DNA of 64,000 nucleotides from Astropecten irregularis (GCA_963971285.1 OZ020253.1:19728528-19792527), one strand, 5' to 3'; positions 13,330 through 25,600 are shown, counted from the first letter of the stretch. Numbers and translations: made by a program. Notes: generated by a model from the sequence alone, not told the origin.

Positions 13330-15300
13330 AAGGGTACATACATTGTTGTCAAATAATAATTATTTATCCCATAGGGTTAAGCTTTGAAAATTTCCGTAAT
13401 AGATATCATTTAGAATCAATGACGTTGTGTGATAAACAGATCTGAGTTCACTCACCTCGGCTGGCCAAGTTGAGATGACCTTGGCTTGGACTTGGGACAT
13501 GGTCTACGAGAGCTGATCGGTCGTTGATTCAACTGGCTGAATTTGCGTCATGTCGATGTTCTGTAACTGATCGCCCACACACCATACAGGGCCGCCGCCA
13601 TCTCACACTCCCGTCATCATACCAGAGGATGACAGCGAACAGGAACACTAGATCCCGCATCATTTGAGCTTCTCGGTCTCCCACATCTCTCAGTAGCTTC
13701 ACACCTTTCTCCTGCCCACTTCCATGCCGTGTTTTTTTGCCGTGGCCTCCTCGCCGTGCATTCAGTTGAACCTCCCCGCGGTCGTCATCACCAGAGACTC
13801 CCCCACGTCCCTACTCAACCTTGGTGGGTGGGAGAAACCTCCGGGAGAATTAAAGCTTGATATTTTGTCTCCTCTTCGCCATTCTCCCATCTCGCTTCCC
13901 GTACTTCACTCCCCACGTATACCTCCATCCACCCCGCCATTGTGCTAGACGAAGCGATTGCCGTGTCGTCGACGGCGTCCATTTTGTCAATCAGACTCCG
14001 TATAGCTTCGCCTATAGACGGAGAGTCATCCCAAAATGCGGGGGTGTGTGGACAGAGACCTTGTATACAGTAGACGATGTTTTCCTTCGAAAAAAAAAAA
14101 TATGGGGGAAAAAAAAATGGAGTTGCTTTGAATGTACAATTACCCAACTTAATTAGGAGCGTTCTCTTTTAAATGACCTCCATGTAATTAGTGCAATATG
14201 GGCGAAGAAATAAAAACAATTCAATGGAAATTATTTTTGTTCCCATTAATGTTTCACGCTCAAAATAGTTTTTAAAAGAACTTTGAAGTATTTACTCTAA
14301 CCCCCTCATCTTTAGATTTCTGACTTTTTGTCAAGAACGGAATTATCGATTTTGATAAAATATTAATTGCCCAGTCAGCAAACATTTATGATTGTTTACT
14401 GTTTTCGTTCCAGTAATTTAATATTTGCTTGCAAGTTTTTACGTACAATGCGTTAGTGTCATAACTCAAAATATCTGCAATAAAATGTGCCATTTTCAAC
14501 TAAATAATGCCCAGGTTTAAGAAAGTGCAGAAAACCAAATTTTCTTTGTTCACTTTTCAATGACCTTAAAATTCAGTCAGTTTCCCTTGTGGTTATCGAA
14601 ACTTCTTCATTTTGTTCAATTAGAATTGAGGCAATGCATGGTGGAAGTATACATAAAGTAATAGGTTTGCGGTAACACCATGTGACGTTTTCTGAGTATG
14701 GCTCTGAAAACAGCCGGTTTTCATTTTGTTCAGTTTCTAGATCCAGAAAAAGATCTAGAAAACGCGGAGACACTTCTGCCACCACGCGAATCAACTAATT
14801 TCGAGCCCCGTCAATAAGAGCTGGGTTAAAATGCCTGAGAAAAAAATAATTATGGACTTTTTTGTCAAGTCTGAAAATTGGATAGACAAGAATGACATTC
14901 ATGACAATTATAAATGAACGACAAGACTCAAACCTTAAAAAATCACGCTGGGTGCAACAGGAACAGCATGAGATTTTTCGGGTTTCTTTTTTTTTTCTGG
15001 AAGCAGACGTTCGTGCACCGGACAATCTGTCATGTTTGACAAAACGGCTAGATGTCAAGGAGAAGTTTTCTCGAAGTGCGCCCTCTACGATATAGTTTAT
15101 CGCATTCCGAACGCAGTTATTACAAACAGTATAGGTTTACCCCCACTGCTACTTGCCATTCCTCTCCAAAGAGTGCGTGTAATTAAAACATCAAACGTAA
15201 CCAATTGCAAGGGATAGGCCTACGACTATTATTTTTTGTAACAGCAATGTGACAATGTCATTAATTCATAACCCTGACTGCGGTACCACAATACCATGGG
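13330..15300. other. No gene recognised; one SINE body fragment
   Basis: A plus-strand fragment of the SINE family 1 body lies at about 14545-14605 (TTGTTCACTTTTCAATGACC and CAGTCAGTTTCCCTTGTGG). The rest is AT-rich, with short unrelated frames on both strands and no domain signature. Confidence 0.5.
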
Positions 15301-15309
15301 TGTCGATCC

Positions 15310-15420
15310 CCGGGTGGGGGGGGGGGGGGATGGATGGGATATATCCCCCCCCCCCCCCACCAATATTTGAGGTGGGGGTATGGCGTGTATTATCACCCCC
15401 CCCCCCCCCCCCCCCAATAT
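15310..15420. repeat. Clustered poly-G and poly-C tracts
   Basis: A G run, two long C runs and the words CCAATATTTGAGG and CCAATATTTCGAGG form a small region able to fold back on itself. It looks like low-complexity sequence attached to a degenerate inverted repeat. Run lengths may be affected by sequencing error. Confidence 0.6.
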
Positions 15421-15429
15421 TTCGAGGTT

Positions 15430-16230
15430 GAATGTCATTATACCGAGAAAATATTTTAAGTACCAACAAAATAATGAAAAAAAAACATACTATGTTTCGT
15501 TTTTAAATGCTCTCAGTAAAAGGTAACTTTTCGACTCGCTTCGCTCCCTCGCGCAGGACACCAAATCACCCATCATCCCCCCCACATTCATGAAAAGAAA
15601 TCGACACCCTTGCAAAATACTAAATGATGTTTTCCCTAAAGAATGTTTCACTCCGCACTTAGGCTTGATTAATATTAGGCCTATTACGGATTACCAAGTT
15701 CAGTAGTATTCTACAGCACTGAAGAGGGCCTAAACATTCAGTCCGAACAATATCATTTTAATCCACAAATCTTAAGAATCACATAATAAGCGTGGATATT
15801 AATTTCCATTGGCCATTGCGTTCCAATGACCCCACTTTACTAAACAATGGTATACTAGTGTGCTTTTAAAGGAGCTAAACGACGTAGGCCTAATTAATAT
15901 GCACCACATTACCTGTTTTCCCACTTCGCAGGTAGACAAGCAGCTGGTTTACAACATGGCCGCTGGCACAGTATGTCCGCCCGTCCCCTGTCCCTGGCAC
16001 ACGGGAGGGCCTCTCACCAGGGACAGGGGGACTTGCTACGGCAGTTTGTTGCGGTCCAGTTTTCGGTCAAGCCCAACACGTGTACACTCGAGCCCGCGCG
16101 GAATTGACGTAAAGCACGCCCTCAGTTGTCATGACGCTCGCCCTCTATGTTAATAATTACGCTTCAGTAAATTATGACAAGATAGCTGAAGATTGAGTGG
16201 CTGAAAGATGATTTAACAATTAATGGCGCA
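15430..16230. other. No gene recognised
   Basis: Short frames without recognisable domains. Confidence 0.5.
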
Positions 16231-16235
16231 CTTTT

Positions 16236-16331
16236 AAGCAGAGTGTACACTGTCAACATTTTCGGTTACAATCTCGGTAACATGTTGACCAGGTACATTG
16301 TTGCTGGAATGTTGACAGTGTACACAGAGCC
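16236..16331. repeat. Short palindromic MITE
   Basis: The left end GTGTACACTGTCAACATT is mirrored by AATGTTGACAGTGTACAC at the right end, so the whole element can fold into a hairpin with a loop of roughly 50 bases. Confidence 0.75.
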
Positions 16332-16335
16332 TAAA

Positions 16336-16391
16336 AGATAAGATAAGATAAGATAAGATAAGAACTTTATTATCCCACACTGGGGAAATTA
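16336..16391 (+). repeat. AGATA microsatellite joined to a LINE/SINE-type 3' end
   Basis: Several AGATA units run into AACTTTATTATCCCACACTG GGGAAATT. A short tandem repeat attached to such a conserved end is typical of non-LTR retrotransposon or SINE 3' ends. The rest of the element is not recognisable. Confidence 0.55.
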
Positions 16392-16584
16392 AAACTGGCC
16401 TTGATTTAAACAGAACAGAGAACAGAACAAAGTCGTGTTGCCCAGGTGTGTTGCCCTATTAACTGGGCAACATGTTACCGAAAATGTTATCCAAAACTCA
16501 AGGTGCATGTATTATTATCATCCCTGGTCATTGGGTTCCTTTCCTTTGTCATTGCTGAAACCATCTCAACTTCCTGGGGAGGTT

Positions 16585-16735
16585 ACAGGTAGCCCAGGCT
16601 CCTATAAGCACGCAGAGGCTATCACGCATAAACCCATATACTCCTGGGTGAAGAGGAGCAATGTGACAAAGCGTCTTGCCCAAGGAGGCAAGCACCACTA
16701 ACCCATGACTGGATTCGAACCCATCCTTCACAATC
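16585..16735 (-). repeat. SINE-like element with B-box motif
   Basis: The minus strand reads GGGTTCGAATCCAGTCATGG, then a segment resembling CTTGGGCAAGACGCTTTGTC and TCTTCACCCAGGAGTAT. This arrangement, a B-box-like word followed by GGGCAAG and CTCTTCACCC, is common in invertebrate SINEs. Confidence 0.55.
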
Positions 16736-16739
16736 TATC

Positions 16740-17338
16740 CCCTATCGATATGAAATATGTAGAGAGTAAGATATCAAGATGTCATAAATTAACGACAAAT
16801 AAATATAGGGAAATTTTATTTTATTAAGTCTTCTCGTGGACAAGCGTTAAACACTACAATTTATTAGTTAAACAAACTTGAGGATTCTAAGCCAAAATAT
16901 AAACTGAGAGAGAAAATGACACACATTTCCTTAAATTTGTATGCTGTGTTGAAATGAATTTTCTTTACATTAATGAACATTTGATAACAGTCCCACGAAA
17001 AAACGGTCATTGAATGGAATGAAATGTTATTTATTTACATGGCAACTTAATAATCATCGATGTAAAACTACCATTTTACCAAATTATCAATTACCCTAAT
17101 TGATTACCCCTATTGATCACTATCAGCATTATCGATATTAAAAGTCATCGAAAAAGTATATTGATAAGAATCATAATTGATTTAATCGATCAGCAATATC
17201 GATTACCATTCACAATCAACTGCCATTTTTATCAGGCTTGGGTTCATTGCGGTCACTATGTACTATGAAGTAGAATCTACCACGACTGACTGTGTCTCTA
17301 GAGAATACAAAACAATCATCAAATACCTGAAGATTCAG
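16740..17338. other. No gene recognised
   Basis: AT-rich stretch dense in ATCGAT-like words; no frame of note. Confidence 0.5.
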
Positions 17339-17339
17339 A

Positions 17340-17695
17340 TTAAAAGGTAACTTCATATTTTAATATTTCTTTTCGTCAAACAATTGCAGATTCATGGGCA
17401 AAAAAACCAAGAGCGATAGCCTACAGTAACAGTCATCTAAATATCCAGTCATACGGTGCCAACTTTTTGAGAAAACACTCACGGTATTACCAAATCTATT
17501 TACAGGAGTTTTGATCTCACCCCGAGATCAAAACTGTCTTTAGTTGTACTCTTTTCTGCAAATAATAAAGTATTTCGGGCAGAAAAATGTTGACGGTAAA
17601 TTACTGCCATTACCATATTTATGCCCTGTAAGTTATAAGTAAATCTGTGAAGAATTATGTTTTGGTATGCTACCAAAGTATGATAGTACCTTTAA
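17340..17695. repeat. TTAA-flanked MITE (TTAAAGGTA family), copy 2
   Basis: TTAA at both ends, the right terminus ACCAAAGTATGATAGTACCT, and an inner palindrome around GATCTCACCCCGAGATC. The interior shares TTCATGGGCAAAAA and AAATGTTGACGGTA with the copies at 32981 and 51974. Confidence 0.8.
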
Positions 17696-18319
17696 GTCAA
17701 CTTAAATCAATTAAAAAAAAACAATTTGATAGATTTATGCTATTAAAGGATTCTAACCATTTGGCCTAAAATTGTATCGTGGAATTGTGATCAGAAACAT
17801 GTTCTTGCCTCTGATCGGAGCCTGAGTCTCACAATTACCCCTCGGCACAATTCTGGAACCCGGTGAGTCTACTCCTCTTGAACAGAAATTGAATTTAAAC
17901 CTGTCAAGCTGTATTTACTCAAAGTCCCAATGTCATTAAAATACAACACTGTCAACTACTATAAAATTTACTTTAAACGCAAGGTACGGTGTTGCATATT
18001 ATCGAAAAACGATTACCAGTCATTTTCCCCTAAAGCCCAGTTGATGTGGGAACCAGCCAAAGAATTGAAGTTCAGTGACATGCCAGGGTTGTATACACGG
18101 CCTAGATCAGTTAAGGTAATTACACGTCCCCTCAAGGACACCTTACTTACTACATTTCCAGACTTAATAATTGTTGTACAAAATGTTGCATTGTATCTGC
18201 TTTAAATCTTGAAGTAACCTGAGTTTAACTGTGACCTGTTTTTGTGATCATCAAGTTATTTTTGTGCAAACAAAATAATAATAATGATAATTTGGACCCC
18301 AGAATACCACTTCCAGGGT

Positions 18320-20713
18320 TCATCGGTCGCTGGCTTTCGACTCCTTGGCCTCGGAAGACGAATCTTTACCGTAGTCGTCTTGTAGAGGCACAGGTGTTGA
18401 CGTCATCGTGGCATTCTCCGCAGTGTCGTCCATTTCTATTGGTCCGGTGGTGCTGATCTTGGCGTAAGGGACCAATCCGAAGTGTTTACACACGCTGCCG
18501 AACCATCCATCGTACTTGAGACAGGTGGGTTTGTAGTTCACTTCGAAGCAGGATAACTGGAGAATATTGAAGAACCAGTCGCCTACAACCTTAGCCTTGT
18601 TCGTCCCGACGTCACGTAGACACTGACTGAACCTGAACACAAAATTCAAAAGTATTAAACATAAGATTTGGCTATAATGATTGACCTACACTGTATCTAA
18701 AGATATCATTTGTGTGACGTTTTGGGACCGGAAGAACAGTGAAAATGCGGCTTGCTACCGCTTCCAGGGAAGTACCTTAACAAGCTCTAAAGAACCGGAA
18801 GCTGGCGGTACTTACAGCTGCTCAAGCATGTGGACAAGCAATTTTTTTTAAAGAGGCGGGAATATTCCCGCGTTAAATTCACCGAAGGTTGGGGATTTCA
18901 ATGGTGTTGAAAGACCAGTAGCGTACCCAACGGGGTGGAGGACTTCAATGGGGAAGGAGAAGCGAAAGAAGGGGATGCGAAAAAAGGGAAGGAAAGAGGG
19001 CAGGGGAGGAGTGGGAGGGGTGGATACAGAGAAAGGGGAAGAAGGGGAGGGAACAATTAGGGACGATACTGACGTTTGCACCCCCTTCCCCCTCCGGAAC
19101 TGACGATGCTGGCTACCCACATTTGCAAGACCAAAATGCAAGTGGAAATTCTATCAAGTAATTATATATAGGAAGTGCAAAGGCCATCGCAAAAAAAGTG
19201 CAATTGAACCAGAGCAGCGGTTTGCGTGAGCCTGTGGGTCAAAGTGCGGAATTTAATACATGGAAATTTACTCAATGTCAATGACAACAACAGATAAATG
19301 GGTAAAAATAGAAATTGACCATGAAAGTTGTAACGGGCGAATGTTTGCACGACTGTTTACAGAATCAGTTATGAAATTAAACGCGAAGCACTTATTCTTA
19401 AAAGAGTTCAGTTTGTTCCATCTTGTAATTGGCTTTGGAAATAATAGATACATTCTTTGTCATAAAGGCTACTGATATTTGTATAGTACAATAAGTACTT
19501 TGTCACAAGATCAGTACATTTTCCAAGCTGCCTTTTCAAATTGGCTTCATGCAGTATTTTGGGTCGTGAAATATTCCTATAAAAGCATTACTAAAGCATA
19601 TTGTGGTGGTGTAATGAAAAGTTATCTCCAAATCCTGCGTGGAATTGATGCTCAGAATTCCGTGAAGCTGAATTTTCAAGTTCGAATTTTTAACATTGTT
19701 TGCTTGACGCCTTGACCTATATTAATCTTGAAAAAAAAAATTAATCCGAGGATTTAAAAACTTTCTTTTTGATTAAATGGCAGGCTACAATTGTATAATT
19801 TTTGGGAATATGTTTTCATTGGTAATAAGGCGCTATTTGGAGCTACATGTACATGTACTTACCTTTTATCACAGTCGCAGTCGCTTATGGCGTACAGTCG
19901 GTAGTTGAAGATGCCGAATTTGGAACCCCAGCTTTCGATGCACTTTGGGCAGTGGTCGTGCTCCCTGCAGCAGGCATCAGTGGAGGCATCCTTGCCGAGA
20001 TGATCGTACGACTCGGCATCGGTACCCGGGCCGCACCACAGGGTCCCGGGGATGATAAACGCCGATCGTTTCGCTCGCCGAGGACGATCCGGTGCCTCAT
20101 CGGTGATGGACTGGTCCCTGTCAAGACGGCCTTGTCGGTTCACTGGTTCGTGTTGCATCGACCGCAGCTCGTCTAGCTTCTCCAGGTGCTCTGAGCAGTC
20201 TGTCAGGGCGACGCTGATGTCCAGAAGTTTCTTCAGCCTCGAGAAGTCTTCGCTCGGGGACTGTTCATCGGTTGAACTTGCCGCCAGGATCTTGATGAGG
20301 TAGCTTGTGGAGTTGACCTCTGAGCGCGGATCGATGGAAAAGTTCGCCGGGGTGGAGAGCGGCAACACGGTTGACTTGCTGCCGGCGAATCGCTTCGATG
20401 CGTCCGCGAGGAACTTGCTGACGTCCCGCGTGGTGGTAGTGACGGTGCAGTCGTGGACTCGGTGATCCCAGTCGGTCAGGCTCTGCACCAGATGTCGGCC
20501 GTCTGTCACCCGTCGGAGGATGACGCCGTCCCGCTGGTTGGATCCTATCACGGTCTCCGAGGCGGTGATGTCGCTGAATCTCACCCACATCTCCAGCTCA
20601 CCTTGACCGCGCGATACACTGACATCAACGGTGCCCATGTCCCCAGCTCTCGAAGGAAAGCCGTTAATTACAGCACAGATGCAAAACAAAGTAAGTAGGA
20701 CAATATTAGCCAT
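18320..20713 (-). CDS. Group III secreted phospholipase A2-like protein
   Basis: Two exons, complement(19863..20713) and complement(18320..18632), join in phase 2 to encode 387 residues. Exon 1 ends AAAAG before GTAAGT; exon 2 follows a TTCAG acceptor. I chose the ATG at 20713 because it begins a hydrophobic signal peptide (MANIVLLTLFCICAVINGF); an in-frame ATG at 20758 would place 15 extra residues before it. A propeptide-like region of about 190 residues ends in a basic site (RPRRAKR, residues 210-216). The catalytic domain follows, with the calcium loop LWCGPG near residues 225-230, the active-site motif CCREHDHC (His252, Asp253) and the FNYRLYAISDCDCD segment. Exon 2 supplies FSQCL, the WFFNILQLSCF stretch and a Ser/Thr/acidic tail. 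Family members hydrolyse the sn-2 ester of phospholipids with Ca2+. The family also includes bee-venom PLA2, but nothing here indicates venom use. Confidence 0.9.
18940..19060. repeat. Homopurine (GGGGAA/GAAGG) tract
   Basis: A strongly purine-biased run inside the intron of the phospholipase gene. On the sense strand of that gene it is a long polypyrimidine tract. It is low complexity with no coding signal. Confidence 0.7.
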
Positions 20714-20837
20714 TTTGGTGATTGAGGAAATTCCTTGCTTTTGGAAAATTTGAGCCAAAAATTATGAGAGAATCAATATTTATTGATTGCTTTAACCCAA
20801 GCGCCAGACCAAAAGAAAAAAGTAAACGTTGGGAGTG

Positions 20838-20845
20838 TTTTTATA
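20838..20845 (-). promoter_or_regulatory. Candidate TATA box of the phospholipase gene
   Basis: The minus strand reads GGGTATAAAAACACTCC about 125 bp upstream of the chosen ATG. With a start 25-30 bp downstream this gives a 5' UTR of roughly 100 nt. The call rests on the motif and its position only. Confidence 0.45.
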
Positions 20846-21089
20846 CCCGGTACTTTCATCCCATCGATTGGGTTCAACTATTTCTGAGACGGGGAAGAAA
20901 CAATTTGATAGTTGCCAGAGTTACCGATTAATTCCAACGTTCCAATGTTGTCAAATCTATTTACTTCATAAATTGGTTGATTGGCGGGGGACCAGTCGGA
21001 AAGACGTCATACTCAAATTGATACTCATGTAATGTTACATATTCTGGAATGTGGTATACGAGGTGAGAAGACCTTTTGTGTACGTGAGG

Positions 21090-21420
21090 GCAAGTCCACT
21101 CCAAGATTTTCGGTTCAAGGCCAGAGCCGGACCCATGCCATTGACCTCAGTGAATTTCCCGCCCAAGGCCGCCAAAACGAGGGTTGGAATTGTGCCAAGT
21201 TTGTCTCTCAATCAATGGACCAAAACGTACTTCAGGGTGATGTTTGTTGGAAATGTGCCAAGTTTGTATTTCAATCAATGGACCAAAACGTATTTCAGGG
21301 TGATGTTTGTTGGAAATGTGCCAAGTTTGACTTCCCATCGACTGCACTTTCAATGATCTTACAGTGGAGCAGAAGCAAAGCTTGTTAAGCAGAAAACGCC
21401 CGGCCTCGATATTGGAAAAT
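21090..21420. repeat. Block downstream of BBOX copy A, with 63-bp tandem repeat
   Basis: From about 21191 a 63-bp unit containing TGTGCCAAGTTTGT and CAATCAATGGACCAAAACGT repeats about 2.3 times. The surrounding sequence (CTCAGTGAATTTCCCGCCCA, GGCCGCCAAAA, GATGTTTGTTGGAAATGT, TTGTTAAGCAG) is homologous to 27930-28310, downstream of BBOX copy B, where the unit is not tandemly repeated. It marks the 3' flank of the older duplication. Confidence 0.7.
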
Positions 21421-21564
21421 TCTGATACCACGAAAAGTACGAAAAGGGCTTTCTAAATAATGCTCAGAGTTAGGAGGATGAGAGATGGGGAGTGGATGAG
21501 AGGGTCAGAACAAAGGGAGACAGAGTGTCCAGGAAAATGTATGTCCATAACAACAGGAATCAGG

Positions 21565-21735
21565 AATTCTGTCACTGTTTTTAGGAAACGACTTAAATCT
21601 TATTTGTTCCCATAACCCCTGTCCTTGTCTTGTTGTTTGTATACGTTCTGTACAGCGCTTTGATCTCCCTGTAAAGGCGCTTTATAAATACCATTTATTA
21701 TTATTATTGATATTATTATTATTATTAAACCGTAC
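21565..21735 (+). mobile_element. CR1-like LINE 3' end fragment
   Basis: The frame from 21565 to 21615 reads NSVTVFRKRLKSYLFP and stops, a typical end of a CR1/L2-group reverse transcriptase. A 3' UTR with GCGCTTTATAAATACCATT and an ATT-repeat tail follows. It is strongly 5' truncated. Confidence 0.75.
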
Positions 21736-22159
21736 CAAAGTGAAGATGCAAGAAAGAAAGAAAAAGGAAGATATGACAATTAAGAAATACTGATAAATTA
21801 AATATAATTAGCTCAACCATTTCATACATTGACAATAAAAATGTATTCAAGTCAGCACAAGAGGGCGCTTTCATTATTTCATGGCAAGCGCTGAGGATTA
21901 TACAAACACCATTCATATTAATAACAAATACCCACATTAAAAATGGTCTATAATATAGCTACAAATTAAGATAATGCGTGTAAAGGATACATTTGCATAT
22001 ATAAAAGTACGAACAATTCAGTAAATTGTTGGTACTGAAAAAAGCAACATTTAGAGATATCTTAAACAAAAAACAGCCACCAAATTAAAAACGAAAAAAT
22101 AATACAGGCACAAATTAATAAACCTTCATATTCAGGTGGGTTTCATTAAAACATTTAAA

Positions 22160-22652
22160 TATTTGGGGGGAAATATTTCTTGTTTAGGCTAAACCAACGG
22201 ATTCTGACAGTCTAATGCCAATAGGGAGTGCGTTCCACAGACCTGGAGCCACCTGCCTGAATGACCTGTTCCCAAAGGATTTAGTTTTAGTTCTTGGAAC
22301 AGACAGGAGGAACTGATCTGCAGAACGCAAGGCCCGAGATGGTCGATACTGCTGGATCATAGAATAAATATAAGATGGTGCTCGTTCCTGGAGTGCTTTA
22401 TAAACAATTACTACAATTTTAAATTCAATCCTATGACAAACAGGAAGACAATGTAGTTGAGCCAAGATTTGTGTAATGTGGGCACGTCTCCTTGCCTTAC
22501 TAATTATTCTAGCTGCTGTATTTTGGACTCGTTGAAGTTGGTTCATAAGGTCACCCCTAATACCATATAAAAGGGAATTTGCATAGTCAAGCCTAGAAAC
22601 AACAGTAGCTTTAACGAGTGCCCTGCAAGCACCATCACTAAGAAATTGCCGT
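22160..22652 (-). mobile_element. CR1-like LINE fragment, reverse transcriptase C-terminus
   Basis: An uninterrupted minus-strand frame carries the family hallmarks in order: ALVKATVVSRLDYANSLLYG, LQRVQNTAARI, LHCLPVCHRIEFKI, LRSADQFLL and FRQVAPGLWNALP. The frame ends in a stop near 22184, with further related but interrupted sequence below it. The 5' truncation point lies within a few bases of the stop codon of BBOX copy A, in the same orientation, so the fragment probably forms part of that gene's 3' UTR. Confidence 0.85.
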
Positions 22653-22655
22653 TGT

Positions 22656-25600
22656 TTAAGGATTCCCGCCCTTCAGTGCTTTTCTCAGGACACGCATGCG
22701 CGAGGTCACGTGGTCCCAGTCAATAAAGGCCAGTTCCAGGTAGCGTTCGCTGGTGCTCGGATACGCAGTTCGCCCGTGTAGGACGCGGTGGTTGTTGGTT
22801 ACCATTGTTTCACCTGTGGAGAAGAAGAACTTAGATATTGGATTAAGAAAAATATCATCTATAATCCATAATTCATAATTGCAAGTGAACAAGTCGCAGC
22901 CATGATCCTTACTGGTATGAACCAAACGGTACATTTAGCAGTTGTTAGATGGCGTGTAGTGGTACATGGAGCGAGTACATACAAAACGCATGTACCACTG
23001 CACAACATCAAACAACTTTTGTTATACAACGTACCGTCTTGTTTATTTAGGTTTCCAAAGAAATCTTTGAGAAGGCTGTCCAAGTCCTTGATTGAAAACG
23101 GCACGAACTACGCGCCTGGACCATAGCTGTACAAAATTCCCACACTAGTTTCGATTTAACTGTTCCTTACAACCCACAATGCAGAGTACATACATGTACA
23201 TTCTCTCGTAGTACATGTACCAGCGAAAACGCAACGGCAGCAAGTTCGTTCCCAGTGCTTATACGTACTGTACTTTACAAACATCGTACTATAATGGGTT
23301 AAAACGTGGGAATGATGCCAAGTGTACATCACTTATTTTGTGTACGTCAGCTCATTTCCGGAAACACGTGATCTGGTTTTGACCAATGACATTCCTCAAA
23401 CTATCTTGGTATATCAATGACTCCATGCATCATTAGGCTAATTATGAACTTCGCCTAGGGCTCGGGCTTCGGCTCCGCTAGTTTACATCTTCATTTTGGC
23501 TAAGATTACTCAAAGCTGTTGCAAACAATATTTGCCAAAGCCGATAAACATTTTATATCAAAAAGAAAATCTTTTTCATACCTGCTTGTAATTTGACGTG
23601 GTATGCGTTTTCGGGGATTTCCAGGAGCCTGGCAAATTTCTGGAGGGCGCTATACATGGGCTGAACTCTATCCACGGAAGTTAGCAACGAGCAATGTCGG
23701 GAATGCGTACTGTAGAGAACGGACTTTAGGTTTCCAAACTGATCAAGACTGCAACAAGAACAACCCAAAAAAAGAGAACAACATAATCACCAAATAACCA
23801 TAAAAGCTCCATAGCTGTAGTATAAATTATGTGGATCGGTTTGCGGAAACACCATGTAAGAATCGTTAGCACTTCTCGTAAGGTCTCAAAGTTTCGACTA
23901 GCCTGCTCTAGTCATCATCAGGAGACCTCTATTTCGTTCGCACTTCTCGTAAGGTCTCAACGTTTCGACTAACCTGCTCTAGTCATCATCAGGAGAGTAT
24001 GAACTGATTGAATATCAGTTGCATGGAATGCAAAGGACGTTGTATAATGAATTTGCAACCTTACGGCAATTTTACATATACACATGTCGGTGTGTCATTG
24101 GCAAAATCGCTGTATTGGTTATCCCAAGGATATACATATTAAACAATAAATTAAAGAACAAACGCACGAAATTGGTGTATGGTAGCAACGATGGTCGAAG
24201 TCTCCCACGTACGGCTCCGTACCAACGAGGCGAAACATCAGCTGATTGGTGCAGAGTGTTTGAAATGCGTCAGGGTCCTCGCGTCTCAACATGTCTGCTG
24301 CTTTGAATCCATCTGCGTACACGCTATCCCCACCCTTACCAATGTGCGATTTGACGCAATGGAAAAACACCATCTGGAAATGGAAACAAAATAGTCCTAT
24401 TGATTTATATATACACCCCATGCATAACTCCTGTCTTGTGATTGGTTTAGAGCGCGTCACATGACATGTCGCATTTTACTACACAGGGCGCTCAGACGTG
24501 CGACGTACTATCCCATGGCATTCAATGTACTATCCCATGGCATTCAATGTACTATCCCATGGCATTCAATGTACTATCCCATGGCATTCAATGTACTATC
24601 CCATGGCAACCAATGTACTATACCGAGCTGCACGCTGGGCGGGTTACGTGTGGTGGGTTTGGCTTGGGCGTAAAGGGTGCAGGGCTTGGGTGGTTGGATG
24701 GTCCAGGTTGAGTGAGGTTGGGTGTGGTTTAGTGCAGTGGGTGTGGTTTGGGAGGGGAGGTGTGGTGTGGTGTGTTGGGTTGGGCGTGATGGGTACAGGG
24801 CTTGGACAGTTGGGTGGCCCAGGTTGAGTGAGGTCGGGTGTGGTTGGGTTGGGTTTAGTGCAGTGGGTGTGGTTAGCCTTAGAATGATGAGATTGAGTGT
24901 GAGGTTGCCGGCCATAGGTTGATGTCCTTTCTCGAGACGTAATCTACATGTATATTGAAAAGAAATGTATGACTTCAAACTACGTACGCATGCTACATCC
25001 ACTAGGCAAGCATTGTCCATATGCAACCCCAGTTCTTTCGTGGTATAGGTGATTTGTCGATCCACATCTAGCCCTTCCGATCTATTTCCTCCTTTTCTCA
25101 CTTGTTGAACCTTCCTGTACTAAGAAAAACCACAGAATTGACAAAGAATATTCGGAGATTCCTGGTCTGGGATCCAGACTACCTTTAGGGTGGGCGAGAG
25201 TAGGCCTACACATGGCATGCTTTACACAACACCCAATTGTACCGTAATTAGGCCTATGTATCGCCATTTGTAATCCGAGATACTATTTATTTGGTTTCAA
25301 TCATCTATGGGTGGATTGTAGCTCAGTAGAAATGCAACCATGGCGTTAGACATAGCGCCCTCCTTATGCACTGGATTTATAAAAAGACCTATTCAGAGCA
25401 AATTTTATGGGTTTTTAATCAGAGTCGTCAGGGGATCTTTGGGCATGGAACCAGACTATCTTAAATGTCACGTGAGTAGAGCGCCCTCTTTAGGCGACAA
25501 TCATTTATTTGTTTCTTGCTTGTATTATACATGTATTTATTATCGCAGTTTCAAACATTGTAATTACAAGATTTGAGAGATGGCACTCATTTTGGGGGGC

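Noticed and set aside
19847..20303. Plus-strand frames across the phospholipase exon
   Set aside because: Antisense to the exon with signal peptide, calcium loop and CCREHD motif; no independent support.
24500..24880. CRISPR-like direct repeats
   Set aside because: Units are contiguous without unique spacers, in an intron of a eukaryotic gene; it is a minisatellite.
24574..25101. 175-residue minus-strand frame with Thr/Pro-rich repeats
   Set aside because: It begins in exon 3 of BBOX copy A and reads through the donor into the GT-rich intron repeat; the intron length and phase match copies B and C when spliced.
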